Shown: one piece after another, positions 25,880 to 35,118 of the stretch
How the letters are laid out: each line of letters opens with the position of its first letter
Numbering within the stretch: the stretch's first letter is position 1
DNA from: Sphingomonas sp.
Lineage (GTDB): Bacteria; Pseudomonadota; Alphaproteobacteria; Sphingomonadales; Sphingomonadaceae
Reading direction: 5' to 3'
NCBI RefSeq assembly: GCF_017304635.1
Contig: NZ_JAFKMA010000004.1
Coordinates: 1-64,000 of the forward strand
DNA: 64,000 bases
Notes under the pieces: generated by a model
The model's database searches: none
What the model was told of the DNA's origin: nothing
Seen by the model: the letters and a program-made list of their open reading frames with translations, nothing else
Translations under genes and position numbers: made by a program

Positions 25880-26560
25880 ATGCACAACGATCAATCGACA
25901 TCCGCCGACCTCTCTGCCGCCTCCGCCTTCAAGGGCATCGCCCGGCCGGTGCTTGTTTCAGCCCTGCTGTTCATGGTCGTGACAGGTCTGGCCTATCCGC
26001 TGGCGACGACCGGCGTCGCCAATCTGCTCTTCCCGAGCCAGGCTCAGGGAAGCCTGATCGAGAGAAACGGGCAGGCCATCGGGTCTCGCCAGATCGGACA
26101 ATATTTCGCCCGTCCGGAATATTTCCATAGTCGGCCAAGCGCCACGTCGGGTCCCGACCCGCAGGACTCCTCCAAGACGGTCGACCAGCCGTATAACGCT
26201 GGAGCCAGCGCCGCGAGCAACCAGGGTGTTCTCAGCAAGAAGCTCCTCACCGCGGTCGAAGAGCGCGCCATCGCCTACCGTCAGGAAAACGGATTGGCGG
26301 CCAACGCCGCCGTTCCGGTCGACGCGGTGACCGCGTCCGCCTCAGGTCTCGACCCGCATATCTCGATCGCCAACGCCAACATCCAGGCGCAGCGGGTCGC
26401 TCGCGCCCGAGGGCTGGCCGTGGACCGCGTCCTGGCGCTGATCAATGAGAATGTCGATCGACCGCAGTTCGGTCTGTTCGGCGATCCACGCGTCAATGTC
26501 CTTGCACTCAATCTCGCGCTCGACGCGGCTGCCGCGCCGGCCCGTCCGGCTGCCCAATAA
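25880..26560 (+). CDS. kdpC: KdpC, Kdp ATPase assembly subunit
   Basis: The 226-residue protein has one membrane helix (residues ~22-42, 'RPVLVSALLFMVVTGLAYPLATTGVANL'). The periplasmic KdpC signature follows: 'GSRQIGQYFARPEYFHSRPSAT', 'SNQGVLSKKLL' and 'VTASASGLDPHISIANANIQAQRVARARGL'. It is full length. It is encoded between kdpA and kdpB, whereas kdpFABC is the usual order, so a local inversion of order has occurred without loss of either gene. Confidence 0.95.
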   Translation: MHNDQSTSADLSAASAFKGIARPVLVSALLFMVVTGLAYPLATTGVANLLFPSQAQGSLIERNGQAIGSRQIGQYFARPEYFHSRPSATSGPDPQDSSKTVDQPYNAGASAASNQGVLSKKLLTAVEERAIAYRQENGLAANAAVPVDAVTASASGLDPHISIANANIQAQRVARARGLAVDRVLALINENVDRPQFGLFGDPRVNVLALNLALDAAAAPARPAAQ

Positions 26561-26575
26561 ACCCGAGGTGGCATC

Positions 26576-28660
26576 ATGTCCGATCTAGAGACTCCTACGG
26601 CGCAGAGCGCCGCCGTCCTCGGCGGAAACGTCAAGCAAGTGCCGTGGGCCTCAGTGGCCGCGGAAGCCTTCAAGAAGCTGTCGCCGCGCGTTCAGATCAA
26701 GAACCCGGTGATGTTCGTCGTGTTTCTCGGCAGCATCGTCACAACTTTGCTTTTCATTCAGGCCGTGACCGGCAAGGGCGAGGCGTCCGCTCCCTTCATC
26801 TTCGCGATCGCCGCATGGCTTTGGTTCACGGTCCTCTTCGCCAACGCTGCCGAGGCCATGGCGGAAGGGCGCGGCAAGGCGCAGGCCGATGCGCTGCGCG
26901 CCACCCGCCAGCGCGTTCTCGCCCGGATGCTCAAGGAGCCGCGACGTGACGCCGAATCCTGGCCTCAGGCGAGCGACGAATTGGGTGTGGGAGCATACGT
27001 GCTTGTCGAGGCCGGCGAGATCATCCCGGCCGACGGCGAAGTGCTGCAAGGCGCAGCTTCGGTGGACGAGTCCGCAATCACCGGCGAGTCCGCCCCCGTC
27101 ATCCGCGAGGCAGGCGGCGACTTCGCATCCGTGACGGGCGGCACACGCGTGCTTTCGGACTGGATTGTTGTCGAGGTCACTGCCAAGCCGGGCGAGGCCT
27201 TCCTCGATCGCATGATCGCGATGGTCGAAGGCGCTAAGCGTGGCAAGACACCCAACGAGATCGCACTGACGATCCTATTGGTCGCACTCACGATCATCTT
27301 CCTGCTCGTCTGCGTGACCCTCCTGCCGTTCTCCAGCTTCAGCACGATTATCAACGGCTCGGGCACGGTGGTGACGATCACGGTGCTCATTGCGCTTCTC
27401 ATTTGCCTCATCCCGACGACGATCGGAGCACTGCTCTCAGCCGTGGGCATCGCCGGTATGAGCCGGATGATGAAGGCCAATGTGCTGGCCACCTCTGGCC
27501 GCGCGATCGAGGCGGCGGGTGATGTCGACGTCCTCCTCCTCGACAAGACCGGCACGATCACGCTCGGCAATCGCGAGGCGACGAAGTTCCATCCCGCGCC
27601 CGGCATCAAAGAGCCCGCGCTGGCCGACGCGGCGCAGCTCGCATCCCTTGCCGACGAGACGCCCGAAGGGCGCTCTATCGTGATCCTGGCCAAAAACGCT
27701 TTCGGCATCCGCGGCCGCGAGCTGCAGGGCGCGGAGACAATCGGTTTCACCGCGCAAACCCGAATGAGCGGCATCAACATCGACGGCCGCCAGATCCGGA
27801 AGGGTGCGGCCAGTGCGATCCGCGCCCATGTCGAGGCGATGGGCGGTGTCTTTCCCAAGGAAGTGACCACGACCGTCGAAGAAGTTTCTCGCCGCGGCAG
27901 CACACCGCTCGTCGTTAGCGACGGAACCAACGTCCTGGGCGTGATCGAGCTCAGGGACATCATCAAAGGCGGGATCAAGGAGCGCTTCGCCGAGCTTCGC
28001 GCGATGGGCATCAAGACCGTGATGATCACCGGCGACAACCAGTTGACGGCAGCGACCATCGCGGCCGAAGCCGGCGTCGACGATTACTTGGCTGAGGCGA
28101 CGCCGGAGGACAAGCTTCGTCTTATTCGCCAGTACCAAGCTGAGGGACGGCTCGTCGCGATGACCGGCGACGGCACCAACGACGCGCCCGCGCTCGCCCA
28201 AGCCGATGTCGCCGTCGCGATGAACAGCGGCACACAGGCGGCCAAGGAAGCCGGCAATATGGTCGATCTCGACAGCAACCCAACCAAGCTGCTGCGCGTC
28301 GTCGAAGTCGGCAAGCAGATGATCATGACGCGCGGCGCGCTCACGACCTTTAGCGTCGCAAACGACCTGGCCAAGTATTTCGCGATCATTCCCGCCGCCT
28401 TCGTCGCGACCTATCCGCCGCTGGCCGCGCTCAACGTGATGGGACTGCACAGCCCGGCCTCGGCGATTCTCTCTGCGGTCATCTTCAACGCGCTGATCAT
28501 CGTCGTGCTAATCCCGCTCGCCCTACGCGGGGTGAAGTATCGCGCCGAACCGGCGGCGCGGCTTCTCGGTCGGAACCTGCTCATCTACGGATTAGGCGGG
28601 ATTATCGTGCCATTTATAGGTATAAAGCTCATCGACCTCGTGCTCACGCCGTTCTTTTAG
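26576..28660 (+). CDS. kdpB: KdpB, P-type ATPase subunit
   Basis: The 694-residue P-type ATPase has the phosphorylation motif '[11 protein letters not shown]' (Asp near residue 323), the '[17 protein letters not shown]' actuator region with TGES, and the hinge '[17 protein letters not shown]'. It hydrolyses ATP to drive K+ through KdpA. Start is the ATG at 26576, 15 bases after kdpC. The stop codon lies inside the loop of a strong hairpin (28645-28672). The order A-C-B is unusual. Confidence 0.97.
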   Translation: MSDLETPTAQSAAVLGGNVKQVPWASVAAEAFKKLSPRVQIKNPVMFVVFLGSIVTTLLFIQAVTGKGEASAPFIFAIAAWLWFTVLFANAAEAMAEGRGKAQADALRATRQRVLARMLKEPRRDAESWPQASDELGVGAYVLVEAGEIIPADGEVLQGAASVDESAITGESAPVIREAGGDFASVTGGTRVLSDWIVVEVTAKPGEAFLDRMIAMVEGAKRGKTPNEIALTILLVALTIIFLLVCVTLLPFSSFSTIINGSGTVVTITVLIALLICLIPTTIGALLSAVGIAGMSRMMKANVLATSGRAIEAAGDVDVLLLDKTGTITLGNREATKFHPAPGIKEPALADAAQLASLADETPEGRSIVILAKNAFGIRGRELQGAETIGFTAQTRMSGINIDGRQIRKGAASAIRAHVEAMGGVFPKEVTTTVEEVSRRGSTPLVVSDGTNVLGVIELRDIIKGGIKERFAELRAMGIKTVMITGDNQLTAATIAAEAGVDDYLAEATPEDKLRLIRQYQAEGRLVAMTGDGTNDAPALAQADVAVAMNSGTQAAKEAGNMVDLDSNPTKLLRVVEVGKQMIMTRGALTTFSVANDLAKYFAIIPAAFVATYPPLAALNVMGLHSPASAILSAVIFNALIIVVLIPLALRGVKYRAEPAARLLGRNLLIYGLGGIIVPFIGIKLIDLVLTPFF

Positions 28661-28672
28661 ACGAACGGCGTG
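28645..28672 (+). terminator. Perfect 10-bp hairpin at the kdpB/kdpD junction
   Basis: CACGCCGTTC (28645-28654) and GAACGGCGTG (28663-28672) form a perfect stem with an 8-base loop TTTTAGAC that includes the kdpB stop. There is no U-run after it, so it is not a standard intrinsic terminator. It may be an mRNA-stability or attenuation element separating the pump genes from kdpD, which starts 26 bases later. Confidence 0.45.
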
Positions 28673-28697
28673 CGGCAGTGGCGTGAGGCACTAGACG

Positions 28698-31388
28698 ATG
28701 AACGATCAGCGACCTGATCCGGACGCTCTTCTGGAGGCCGTAAGAGGAAACGCAGAGCACTCCAAACGCGGACAGCTCAAGATTTTCTTCGGGGCCTGCG
28801 CTGGGGTGGGAAAGACCTTTGCGATGCTTCAAGCGGCGCGGCAGGCTCAGGCTGAGGGCGTGCGGGTCGGAATCGGCATCGTCGAGACGCACGGCCGCAA
28901 GGAAACCGAGGCGCTGATCGACGGCTTTGCCATTCTCCCGCGCAAGACGTTGCCGGGTAATGGCAGGCCGGTCACCGAGTTCGATCTCGATGGCGCCCTG
29001 GCGTCCGACTACAAGCTGCTGGTGGTCGACGAGCTTGCCCACACCAACGTCGCCGGCAGCCGCCATGCCAAGCGGTGGCAAGATGTCGAAGAGCTGCTCG
29101 ACGCCGGCGTCGACGTCTACACCGCGCTCAACGTACAGCACCTCGACAGCCTCAACGACATCGTCGGCGGCATTATCGGCATTCGCGTCCGTGAAACCGT
29201 TCCCGATCGCATTTTCGATTCCGCGACCGATGTCGTGCTGGTCGACCTGCCGCCGGACGATCTGCTCGCCCGCATGAACGCCGGCAAGGTCTACTTGCCC
29301 GTGTCAATCGAGCGCGCGCGCCAGAACTTCTTCCGCCGCGGCAATCTGATCGCGCTACGCGAGCTTGCGCTCCGCCGCGTCGCCGACCGGGTCAACGCCG
29401 ACGTCCGGACCTACCGCGTCTCGCACGCGATCAAGACGGTCTGGCCGACGCAGGAGCTGCTGATGGTCTGCGTCAGCGCGGACCGGTCGCAGGAGAAGCT
29501 TGTGCGCGAGGCCGGGCGCCTCGCGCAGCGGCTCCAGGCCAAATGGATCGTCGTCCACGTTGATCAGCCTTATCAAAACAACGACGCGCGATCCCGCGAG
29601 GCGCTGCTGGCCATCGCCAAGACCGCGCAATCGGCGGGCGCGGAGTTTGCCAACGTCCCTGGCCAAGACATTACCGAGGCGATCCTCGACTATGCTCGAA
29701 AGCGCAACGCCACCAAGCTCATCATCGGAAACACAGCTCGCCGACGCATATTTACGTTCAAACGTCGATTGCAGGAACGGCTTGCCCGCGCCAATCCGGA
29801 AATTGGGCTCCTGCTGCTGAGCGTTGACGAAGTCCGGGCGACCCGCCGAGTTCGCTGGATACCGGAGGAGCCGCAGACGCAGATCGCGGCGCTTGGCATC
29901 GCCACGCTCGCATGCGGCGCGGCGACCTTCCTCGCCTCCCAGCTCGTAGGCTTTTTCGATCTTTCCAACGTCGTCATGCTTTTCCTGGTGACGACCGTGT
30001 TCATCGCCTTGCGACTCGGCCGCCTCGCCGGGGCGTGGGCGTCCCTGCTTTCGGTGGGCTGCTTCGACTTCTTCTTCGTCGAGCCGAAGCTCTCGTTCGC
30101 GGTCACCGACACGCAATACATATTCACTTTCGCGCTTATGTTGGTAGTCGCGGTCGTGATCAGCCAACTCGCGGCGCGGCTCCGATCGGAAGCTCGTGTA
30201 GCGCGGGCCGGAGAACGAAGGGCGTCGGCCTTGGCCAGGATCGCCCGCGACCTCTCAAGCGCGATCAAGATAGACCAAGTTGTCGCGATTTGCCGGGAAG
30301 CGCTGACACCACTGTTCGAAGCGCGGATCATCCTTCTGGTTCCCGACAGGAACGAGCGCCTGATGCCTACCGAGGACCCCGGCCTTGTCGATACATCGAC
30401 CGCACAATGGGCTTTCGATCATGGACAGCAAGCGGGCCTTGGCACTCAGACCTTGAGCGCCGCCCACGCCCTGTACCTTCCCTTGAAAGCGTCGATGGCC
30501 ATGCGCGGAGTGCTGGCGGTCGTGCCGGTCGGCGCACCGCTGCCCGACGATCCAGACGATCGCCGTCTGCTGGATGCCTGCTGCTCGACCATTGGTCTCA
30601 CGCTCGAGCGCATCCACTTCATGGAAGTCGCACAGGAAACCTTGGTCCGGATGGAGGGTGAGAAGCTCCGCAACGCGCTGCTGTCGGCCGTATCGCACGA
30701 CCTCAAGACGCCGCTGACCGCGATCCGCGGCCTGGCCGAGACGCTGGAGCATCGCAAAGAGCTTGCAGTCGAAGATCGCAGTGACCTGGCACGCTCGATC
30801 CGGGTTCAGGCCGACGAGCTCAAGCGCCTCGTCGCCAACCTGCTCGACTTGGCACGCATGCAAAGCGAGGGCGTGCGGCTCAATAAGGAATGGAATTCCT
30901 TGAGCGAGATCGTCGGCAGCGCCGTGTTACAATCGCGCGCGATCCTCGAACCTCGCAAGGTTCGCACCAATCTGCCGGCTGATCTTCCGCTCATAGAGGC
31001 CGATGCCACGCTCATCGAGCGCGTTCTGATCAATCTGTTCGACAACGCCGCCAAGTATACGCCGCGCGATAGCACGATAAACGTTCGGGCCGGTGCTACG
31101 GCGGACACCATGTATCTCATCGTTGAAGATAATGGCCCCGGGCTCCCCGTGCGAGATCCGGAAACGCTGTTCGAGCCGTTCGCGCGCGGGCAGAAGGAGT
31201 CGTCGGTCGCCGGCGTCGGATTGGGCCTCGCGCTCTGCCGCAGTATCATCACGGCTCACGGCGGAACCATCCGAGCCGAACAGCGCAAACCAAACGGAGC
31301 CGCGTTCGAGATACGACTGCCGCTTGGGACGCCGCCTGCGATCGAAAGTGAACCGATCCATGATCAAGCCGCGCATTCTGATCGTTGA
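28698..31388 (+). CDS. kdpD: KdpD, potassium/osmotic sensor histidine kinase
   Basis: The 896-residue protein has the full KdpD layout. A cytoplasmic KdpD domain with Walker A 'GACAGVGKT' (from residue ~32) and a USP-like domain come first. Four close membrane helices near residues 400-490 follow ('FLASQLVGFFDLSNVVMLFLVTTVFIAL' is the first pair), then a GAF region. HisKA ('AVSHDLKTPLTAIRG', His667) and an ATPase domain ('NLFDNAAKYTPRDS', 'VEDNGPGLPVRDP') complete it. It phosphorylates KdpE at low K+. KdpE starts inside its 3' end. Confidence 0.96.
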   Translation: MNDQRPDPDALLEAVRGNAEHSKRGQLKIFFGACAGVGKTFAMLQAARQAQAEGVRVGIGIVETHGRKETEALIDGFAILPRKTLPGNGRPVTEFDLDGALASDYKLLVVDELAHTNVAGSRHAKRWQDVEELLDAGVDVYTALNVQHLDSLNDIVGGIIGIRVRETVPDRIFDSATDVVLVDLPPDDLLARMNAGKVYLPVSIERARQNFFRRGNLIALRELALRRVADRVNADVRTYRVSHAIKTVWPTQELLMVCVSADRSQEKLVREAGRLAQRLQAKWIVVHVDQPYQNNDARSREALLAIAKTAQSAGAEFANVPGQDITEAILDYARKRNATKLIIGNTARRRIFTFKRRLQERLARANPEIGLLLLSVDEVRATRRVRWIPEEPQTQIAALGIATLACGAATFLASQLVGFFDLSNVVMLFLVTTVFIALRLGRLAGAWASLLSVGCFDFFFVEPKLSFAVTDTQYIFTFALMLVVAVVISQLAARLRSEARVARAGERRASALARIARDLSSAIKIDQVVAICREALTPLFEARIILLVPDRNERLMPTEDPGLVDTSTAQWAFDHGQQAGLGTQTLSAAHALYLPLKASMAMRGVLAVVPVGAPLPDDPDDRRLLDACCSTIGLTLERIHFMEVAQETLVRMEGEKLRNALLSAVSHDLKTPLTAIRGLAETLEHRKELAVEDRSDLARSIRVQADELKRLVANLLDLARMQSEGVRLNKEWNSLSEIVGSAVLQSRAILEPRKVRTNLPADLPLIEADATLIERVLINLFDNAAKYTPRDSTINVRAGATADTMYLIVEDNGPGLPVRDPETLFEPFARGQKESSVAGVGLGLALCRSIITAHGGTIRAEQRKPNGAAFEIRLPLGTPPAIESEPIHDQAAHSDR

Positions 31389-32079
31389 AGACGAAGCCGA
31401 CATTCGGCGCTTTATCCGCATGGCGCTGGAAAAAGAGGGCATGAATGTCTTCGAGACGGCGACGGCCGAGGAAGCACGTCTGAATGCGGGCAGTCGAAAG
31501 CCCGACCTGATGATCGTCGATCTCGGACTACCCGACGGCGATGGCAAGACGCTGATCCGAGAAGTGCGCGGCTGGATGTCAGCGCCCGTTCTCGTACTCT
31601 CCGCGCGCGAGCAGGAAGCCGAAAAGGTGGAGGCGCTTGACGCCGGCGCCGACGACTATCTGGTCAAGCCGTTCGGCGTGCCCGAACTCCTGGCGCGCGT
31701 GCGGGCACAACTGCGGCGCGCGGGCACCGTATCGAACGGCGGCGCAGCGTCGCCCATAGCCAAGTTCGGGTTGGTCACCATCAATCTCGCCACGCACGAA
31801 GTTGCGCGCGCGGGCATACCCGTCCATCTCACGCCCAACGAGTTTCGACTTCTGACGGCGTTGGTCCGTGGCCACGGCAAGGTGCTAACCCACCGCCAAC
31901 TGCTTATGGAGGTGTGGGGTCCCGGATACTCGGAACGCGCCCATTACCTTCGCATCTACATGGCGCAGCTCAGGCAAAAGCTCGAAGAGGAGCCGTCGCA
32001 ACCCCAGCACCTCCTGACGGAATTGCAGGTCGGATACCGCTTGTCCGGCCTGGAGGCCGCCGAGACACGTCATAGCTGA
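31360..32079 (+). CDS. kdpE: KdpE response regulator
   Basis: The 239-residue OmpR-type regulator has a receiver domain with the phosphoacceptor Asp54 ('LMIVDLGLPDGDGK'), acidic pocket 'VEDEAD' and Lys in 'YLVKPFG'. A C-terminal winged HTH follows ('LTPNEFRLLTALVRGHGKVLTHRQLLMEVWG'). The ATG at 31360 lies 29 bases before the kdpD stop, so the two are translationally coupled. It probably activates the kdp genes and may also act at the related motif before the porin. Confidence 0.96.
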   Translation: MIKPRILIVEDEADIRRFIRMALEKEGMNVFETATAEEARLNAGSRKPDLMIVDLGLPDGDGKTLIREVRGWMSAPVLVLSAREQEAEKVEALDAGADDYLVKPFGVPELLARVRAQLRRAGTVSNGGAASPIAKFGLVTINLATHEVARAGIPVHLTPNEFRLLTALVRGHGKVLTHRQLLMEVWGPGYSERAHYLRIYMAQLRQKLEEEPSQPQHLLTELQVGYRLSGLEAAETRHS

Positions 32080-32123
32080 CGCTGAACAACCGGATCAATC
32101 CGACGATCCGCAAGGACCAGATC

Positions 32124-32876
32124 ATGGCCGAGAAGCAGAATGAAACTGTCATTGAGTTGGCCACCGACGGCCGTATCGAGAAAGCTGACGTCGAAACCGC
32201 CATGCGGCAGCTTGATACGGCGCTTGAGCGCGGCGACACCGTCCATGTCTTCGCGGAAGTCCGCAACTTCAAGGGCATGTCCTCGGAGGCGTGGCGTAGC
32301 GATCTTGGCAACGCGTTCCGCTACCTGGCACGGCTCAGGCAATTCGGACGGATCGCCATCGTCAGCGACCAGGCTTGGATCCGTAACGCTGCCCGGATCG
32401 AAAACGCCTTGCTGCCCTATGTCAGGTATCAGGCCTATACGCCCGATCGTCGGGAGCACGCCCTCGCCTGGGTTCGAGGTGACGTCGATTCCGCGCATCC
32501 CGAAAGCCTGCGGGTCTTGGAGAACGGTGATTCCGATATTTTCACCTTCGAGATCGACGGCCGTATCACCAGCGCGGATGCGCGAAATCTCGCCGAGAGG
32601 CTTTCGGCCGCGTTCAGCGGCGGGGGCGGTCGCCGCCTCCTCGGCATCGTACGTCACTACGACGGCTTCGAGCCGTCGCTGCTCGTTGATACGAGACTCC
32701 TTGAACTGAAGATCGGGCTGTTACGCCATATCGAGCGATATGCGCTCGTCGGCGGGCCCGATTGGATAAGTCGCCTCACCAACCTCTTCGACCCGCTGCT
32801 CAAGATGGAAGCCCGTCATTTCGCGGCTGGCGACGAAGAGGCTGCACGGGCCTGGTTGCGCGGTCATGGCGGCTGA
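32124..32876 (+). CDS. Tandem SpoIIAA-like (STAS-fold) protein
   Basis: The 250-residue protein contains two copies of a SpoIIAA-like domain. Copy one spans residues ~5-120 ('VIELATDGRIEKADVETAMRQLDTAL', 'LRQFGRIAIVSDQAWIRNAARIENALLP'). Copy two spans ~135-250 ('TFEIDGRITSADARNLAERLSAAF', 'IERYALVGGPDWISRLTNLFDPLLKMEARHF'). The family adopts a STAS fold and is proposed to bind lipophilic ligands; its real role is unsettled. It follows kdpE by 44 bases and may be in the same transcript. Confidence 0.75.
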   Translation: MAEKQNETVIELATDGRIEKADVETAMRQLDTALERGDTVHVFAEVRNFKGMSSEAWRSDLGNAFRYLARLRQFGRIAIVSDQAWIRNAARIENALLPYVRYQAYTPDRREHALAWVRGDVDSAHPESLRVLENGDSDIFTFEIDGRITSADARNLAERLSAAFSGGGGRRLLGIVRHYDGFEPSLLVDTRLLELKIGLLRHIERYALVGGPDWISRLTNLFDPLLKMEARHFAAGDEEAARAWLRGHGG

Positions 32877-33126
32877 AGAAGAGCCCGTTCCCGCCAGCCC
32901 ATCGGAGGCTGCTTCCTCGGTCCGGAGCACCGACGCGAGGAGCACCGATCCGGTATCGGACGAAGCATACTTCGCCCGCCGGGCGGCACAGGAACTGGAA
33001 TTAGCGGCCAACGCTTCAGATGTAGCGGTCAAGAGACTTCATCTCGATCTCGCCGCGCGATATGCAACGCGCCGGGAGTTGGCTGCGCGCGACGTCGAGT
33101 CGAGTCATCCAATCGGTCGAACATGA
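32866..33126 (+). CDS. Small acidic/charged protein, unknown
   Basis: The 86-residue product overlaps the 3' end of the SpoIIAA-like gene by 11 bases. After a Pro/Ser-rich first half it has 'EAYFARRAAQELELAANASDVAVKRLHLDLAARYATRRELAA' (residues ~35-75). This helical motif is one I associate with short sphingomonad proteins of unknown function. No membrane segment or catalytic motif is visible. The 216-base gap after it holds only an Arg/Thr-rich frame that I do not accept as a gene. Confidence 0.6.
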   Translation: MAAEEEPVPASPSEAASSVRSTDARSTDPVSDEAYFARRAAQELELAANASDVAVKRLHLDLAARYATRRELAARDVESSHPIGRT

Positions 33127-33342
33127 TTTTACCGCCGGCCGCCGAGAGCGAGACCAAGCCCCGACCAGAGGTGCTCCCCAAGCCGGCATCGACCGCAATG
33201 TCCGCGCCGCTCGGACCACGGCGAGCCAATCAGCCGCACGTCACAAGCGCTGTAGCCGCACACGATCGCCGGTCATGGCGATGACGACTGCAGGTCAGGC
33301 GACTAAGCGCGGGCCGCACCTCCTCATAAAGAAAGAGGACTG

Positions 33343-34311
33343 ATGCCAGTCATCGCAGCGTATCTCTACCGCGACGGTCGTCGGGTTCGCGAAGTCGACA
33401 TCGGCGAACGGGTTGATTGCCCGACGGATCGCTCCGAGTTCGTTTGGATAGGCTTGTCGGACCCATGCGCGGAGGACGTCATGGCGTTACAGGCCCTCTA
33501 TAATCTTCACCCACTCGCGGTCGAAGACTCGCTCAAAGACGGCCAGTTGCCGAAGGTCGACATCTACGGCGATCAGTTGTTCCTGATCGCGCGCACCGCG
33601 CAACTGGACGACGGCGTCATTGCCTACGGACAGACCGCCGTGTTCCTCGGTCACAGTCACATCATCACGGTGCGCCAAGGCTCAACCCGATCACACCTTC
33701 CGCTGCGCAAGCACCTGGAAGAGTCGCCAGATCTCCTCGGCCAAGGCACGGACTATGTGTTGCACGCAGTGCTGGATTTCATCGTCGACGGGTACATTCC
33801 ACTGGTCGAGTCGCTCGAGGAAGAAGTCTCGGCGATGGAGCAGCACACGCTCGACGCCTTCTTGGGTCGGACCGAGATCGCCCGAATATTCACGCTTCGG
33901 CGTCAGCTCACTCGCTTTGGACACATCCTGATACCCATGGAGGAGGTGGCCCGTAAGTTGGCTCAGACCAACCTTCCTTGCATCGATGCCGAGGCTCGCC
34001 ACTATTTCGGCGACGTGCTGGATCACGTGCGGCGGGTGGAGACGATGAACACTGGTCTCCGCGAGGTGTTGACTTCGGTTTTCGAGTTCAGCAATCTGAT
34101 GGAGCAACAACGCACTGGCGCCATCACCCGCCAACTGGCGGCATGGGCGGCGATCCTGGCCGTGCCGACTGCCTTGGCTGGCATTTATGGGATGAACTTC
34201 GAGCATATGCCCGAGTTGCATTCCGTCTATGGCTACCCTGCGGTTATGTCGGTCATCGCCGTGATATGCCTCACACTCTATCGGCGCTTCCGAAAAACTG
34301 GATGGCTATAG
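33343..34311 (+). CDS. corA: CorA-family divalent cation transporter
   Basis: The 322-residue protein has the CorA layout: a cytoplasmic alpha/beta domain ('FVWIGLSDPCAEDVMALQALYNLHPLAVEDSL'), a long helical stalk, and two C-terminal membrane segments. The first ends in the pore motif 'YGMNF' (GMN near residue 285), followed by 'EHMPELHSVYGYP' as the periplasmic loop. It should conduct Mg2+, Co2+ or Ni2+. Next to kdp it adds to a cation-homeostasis cargo. Confidence 0.93.
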   Translation: MPVIAAYLYRDGRRVREVDIGERVDCPTDRSEFVWIGLSDPCAEDVMALQALYNLHPLAVEDSLKDGQLPKVDIYGDQLFLIARTAQLDDGVIAYGQTAVFLGHSHIITVRQGSTRSHLPLRKHLEESPDLLGQGTDYVLHAVLDFIVDGYIPLVESLEEEVSAMEQHTLDAFLGRTEIARIFTLRRQLTRFGHILIPMEEVARKLAQTNLPCIDAEARHYFGDVLDHVRRVETMNTGLREVLTSVFEFSNLMEQQRTGAITRQLAAWAAILAVPTALAGIYGMNFEHMPELHSVYGYPAVMSVIAVICLTLYRRFRKTGWL

Positions 34312-34458
34312 CTCACACGAATTGAAGCCAAAGACGCGGCATACCTCACGGCTGCCGCCTTTGATTAGTAGGACGCATATATATACCATCTTTACGTCTA
34401 GCCCGAAAATCTGATCTCGAATCTTTATGATCGTGCCTTTAGTTGGATTGCCGCCATC

Positions 34459-34851
34459 ATGGAGGGCGGCATGCCAATCGCAGCAACTGTTGCAAGGGAT
34501 GCAGGGTTACGACTAGCGGGCTTGCTGGGCGTGATCATTGCCGCACTTGCGTTGAGCCGCCTCTACGCACTTGTCCATGCGCTTCCGCTGCATGAAGCCA
34601 CGCCCTTTGAGATGCTTCTGGCGGCGTTGGGCTTCGTCGGCATGAGCGCGGGCAGCGCCTTGCTCGTGCTCGGTCGCCACATCTTTGATCAGATCGAGCT
34701 ACCGAGGCGCTCCCCGGCGACACCTCTTCACATTCCCTCCGAGGAGGCCTCGGACGCAATGAGATGGACCGTGGCGCCTGCCAATCCATCATCGGTGTTT
34801 CCGCGCCCGCCGCGCGCCAGAAACCAGGTTCTGCTGCGGGGAGCACGATGA
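34459..34851 (+). CDS. Small two-span membrane protein, unknown
   Basis: The 130-residue product (or 126 from the ATG at 34471) has two hydrophobic segments: residues ~20-40 ('LAGLLGVIIAALALSRLYALV') and ~50-72 ('MLLAALGFVGMSAGSALLVLG'). A basic, Pro-rich cytoplasmic tail follows. I do not recognise the family. A short single-span gene follows within ten bases, so the two may work together. The 147 bases between corA and this gene contain only an AT-rich patch (34375-34400). Confidence 0.6.
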   Translation: MEGGMPIAATVARDAGLRLAGLLGVIIAALALSRLYALVHALPLHEATPFEMLLAALGFVGMSAGSALLVLGRHIFDQIELPRRSPATPLHIPSEEASDAMRWTVAPANPSSVFPRPPRARNQVLLRGAR

Positions 34852-34860
34852 GGCACAATG

Positions 34861-35010
34861 ATGAATCCAGAAGGCCTCCTGATGCTCCTGCTCATCATCG
34901 GCGGGTTGCTGTGGTTGAACATCTACCTCCGCGTAAAGCTGTTTCTGGCGAGCCGCCGGGACAGGCGCAAAGCAACAAAAGACCGCGGATCGGAGGAACG
35001 CTCCGCCTGA
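34861..35010 (+). CDS. Single-span mini-protein
   Basis: ATG at 34858 or 34861 opens a ~49-residue peptide. It has one strong membrane helix ('GLLMLLLIIGGLLWLNIYL') followed by a very basic tail ('RVKLFLASRRDRRKATKDRG'), as in many small inner-membrane proteins. It is ten bases downstream of the two-span gene. Codon usage agrees with neighbouring genes. No function can be assigned. Confidence 0.5.
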   Translation: MNPEGLLMLLLIIGGLLWLNIYLRVKLFLASRRDRRKATKDRGSEERSA

Positions 35011-35118
35011 AAAAATCGCAAACATGATTGGAGCAGCCGCGATCAACCTGAGAGCAAGCGAACTTCGATCAACGTCGCGGCTTCGATTGACCGTCCGCTC
35101 GATTACACGGAATGACCA

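Noticed and set aside
33062-33343. A 93-codon frame before corA
   Set aside because: It is Arg/Thr/Ala-rich without a Shine-Dalgarno site and looks like non-coding DNA.
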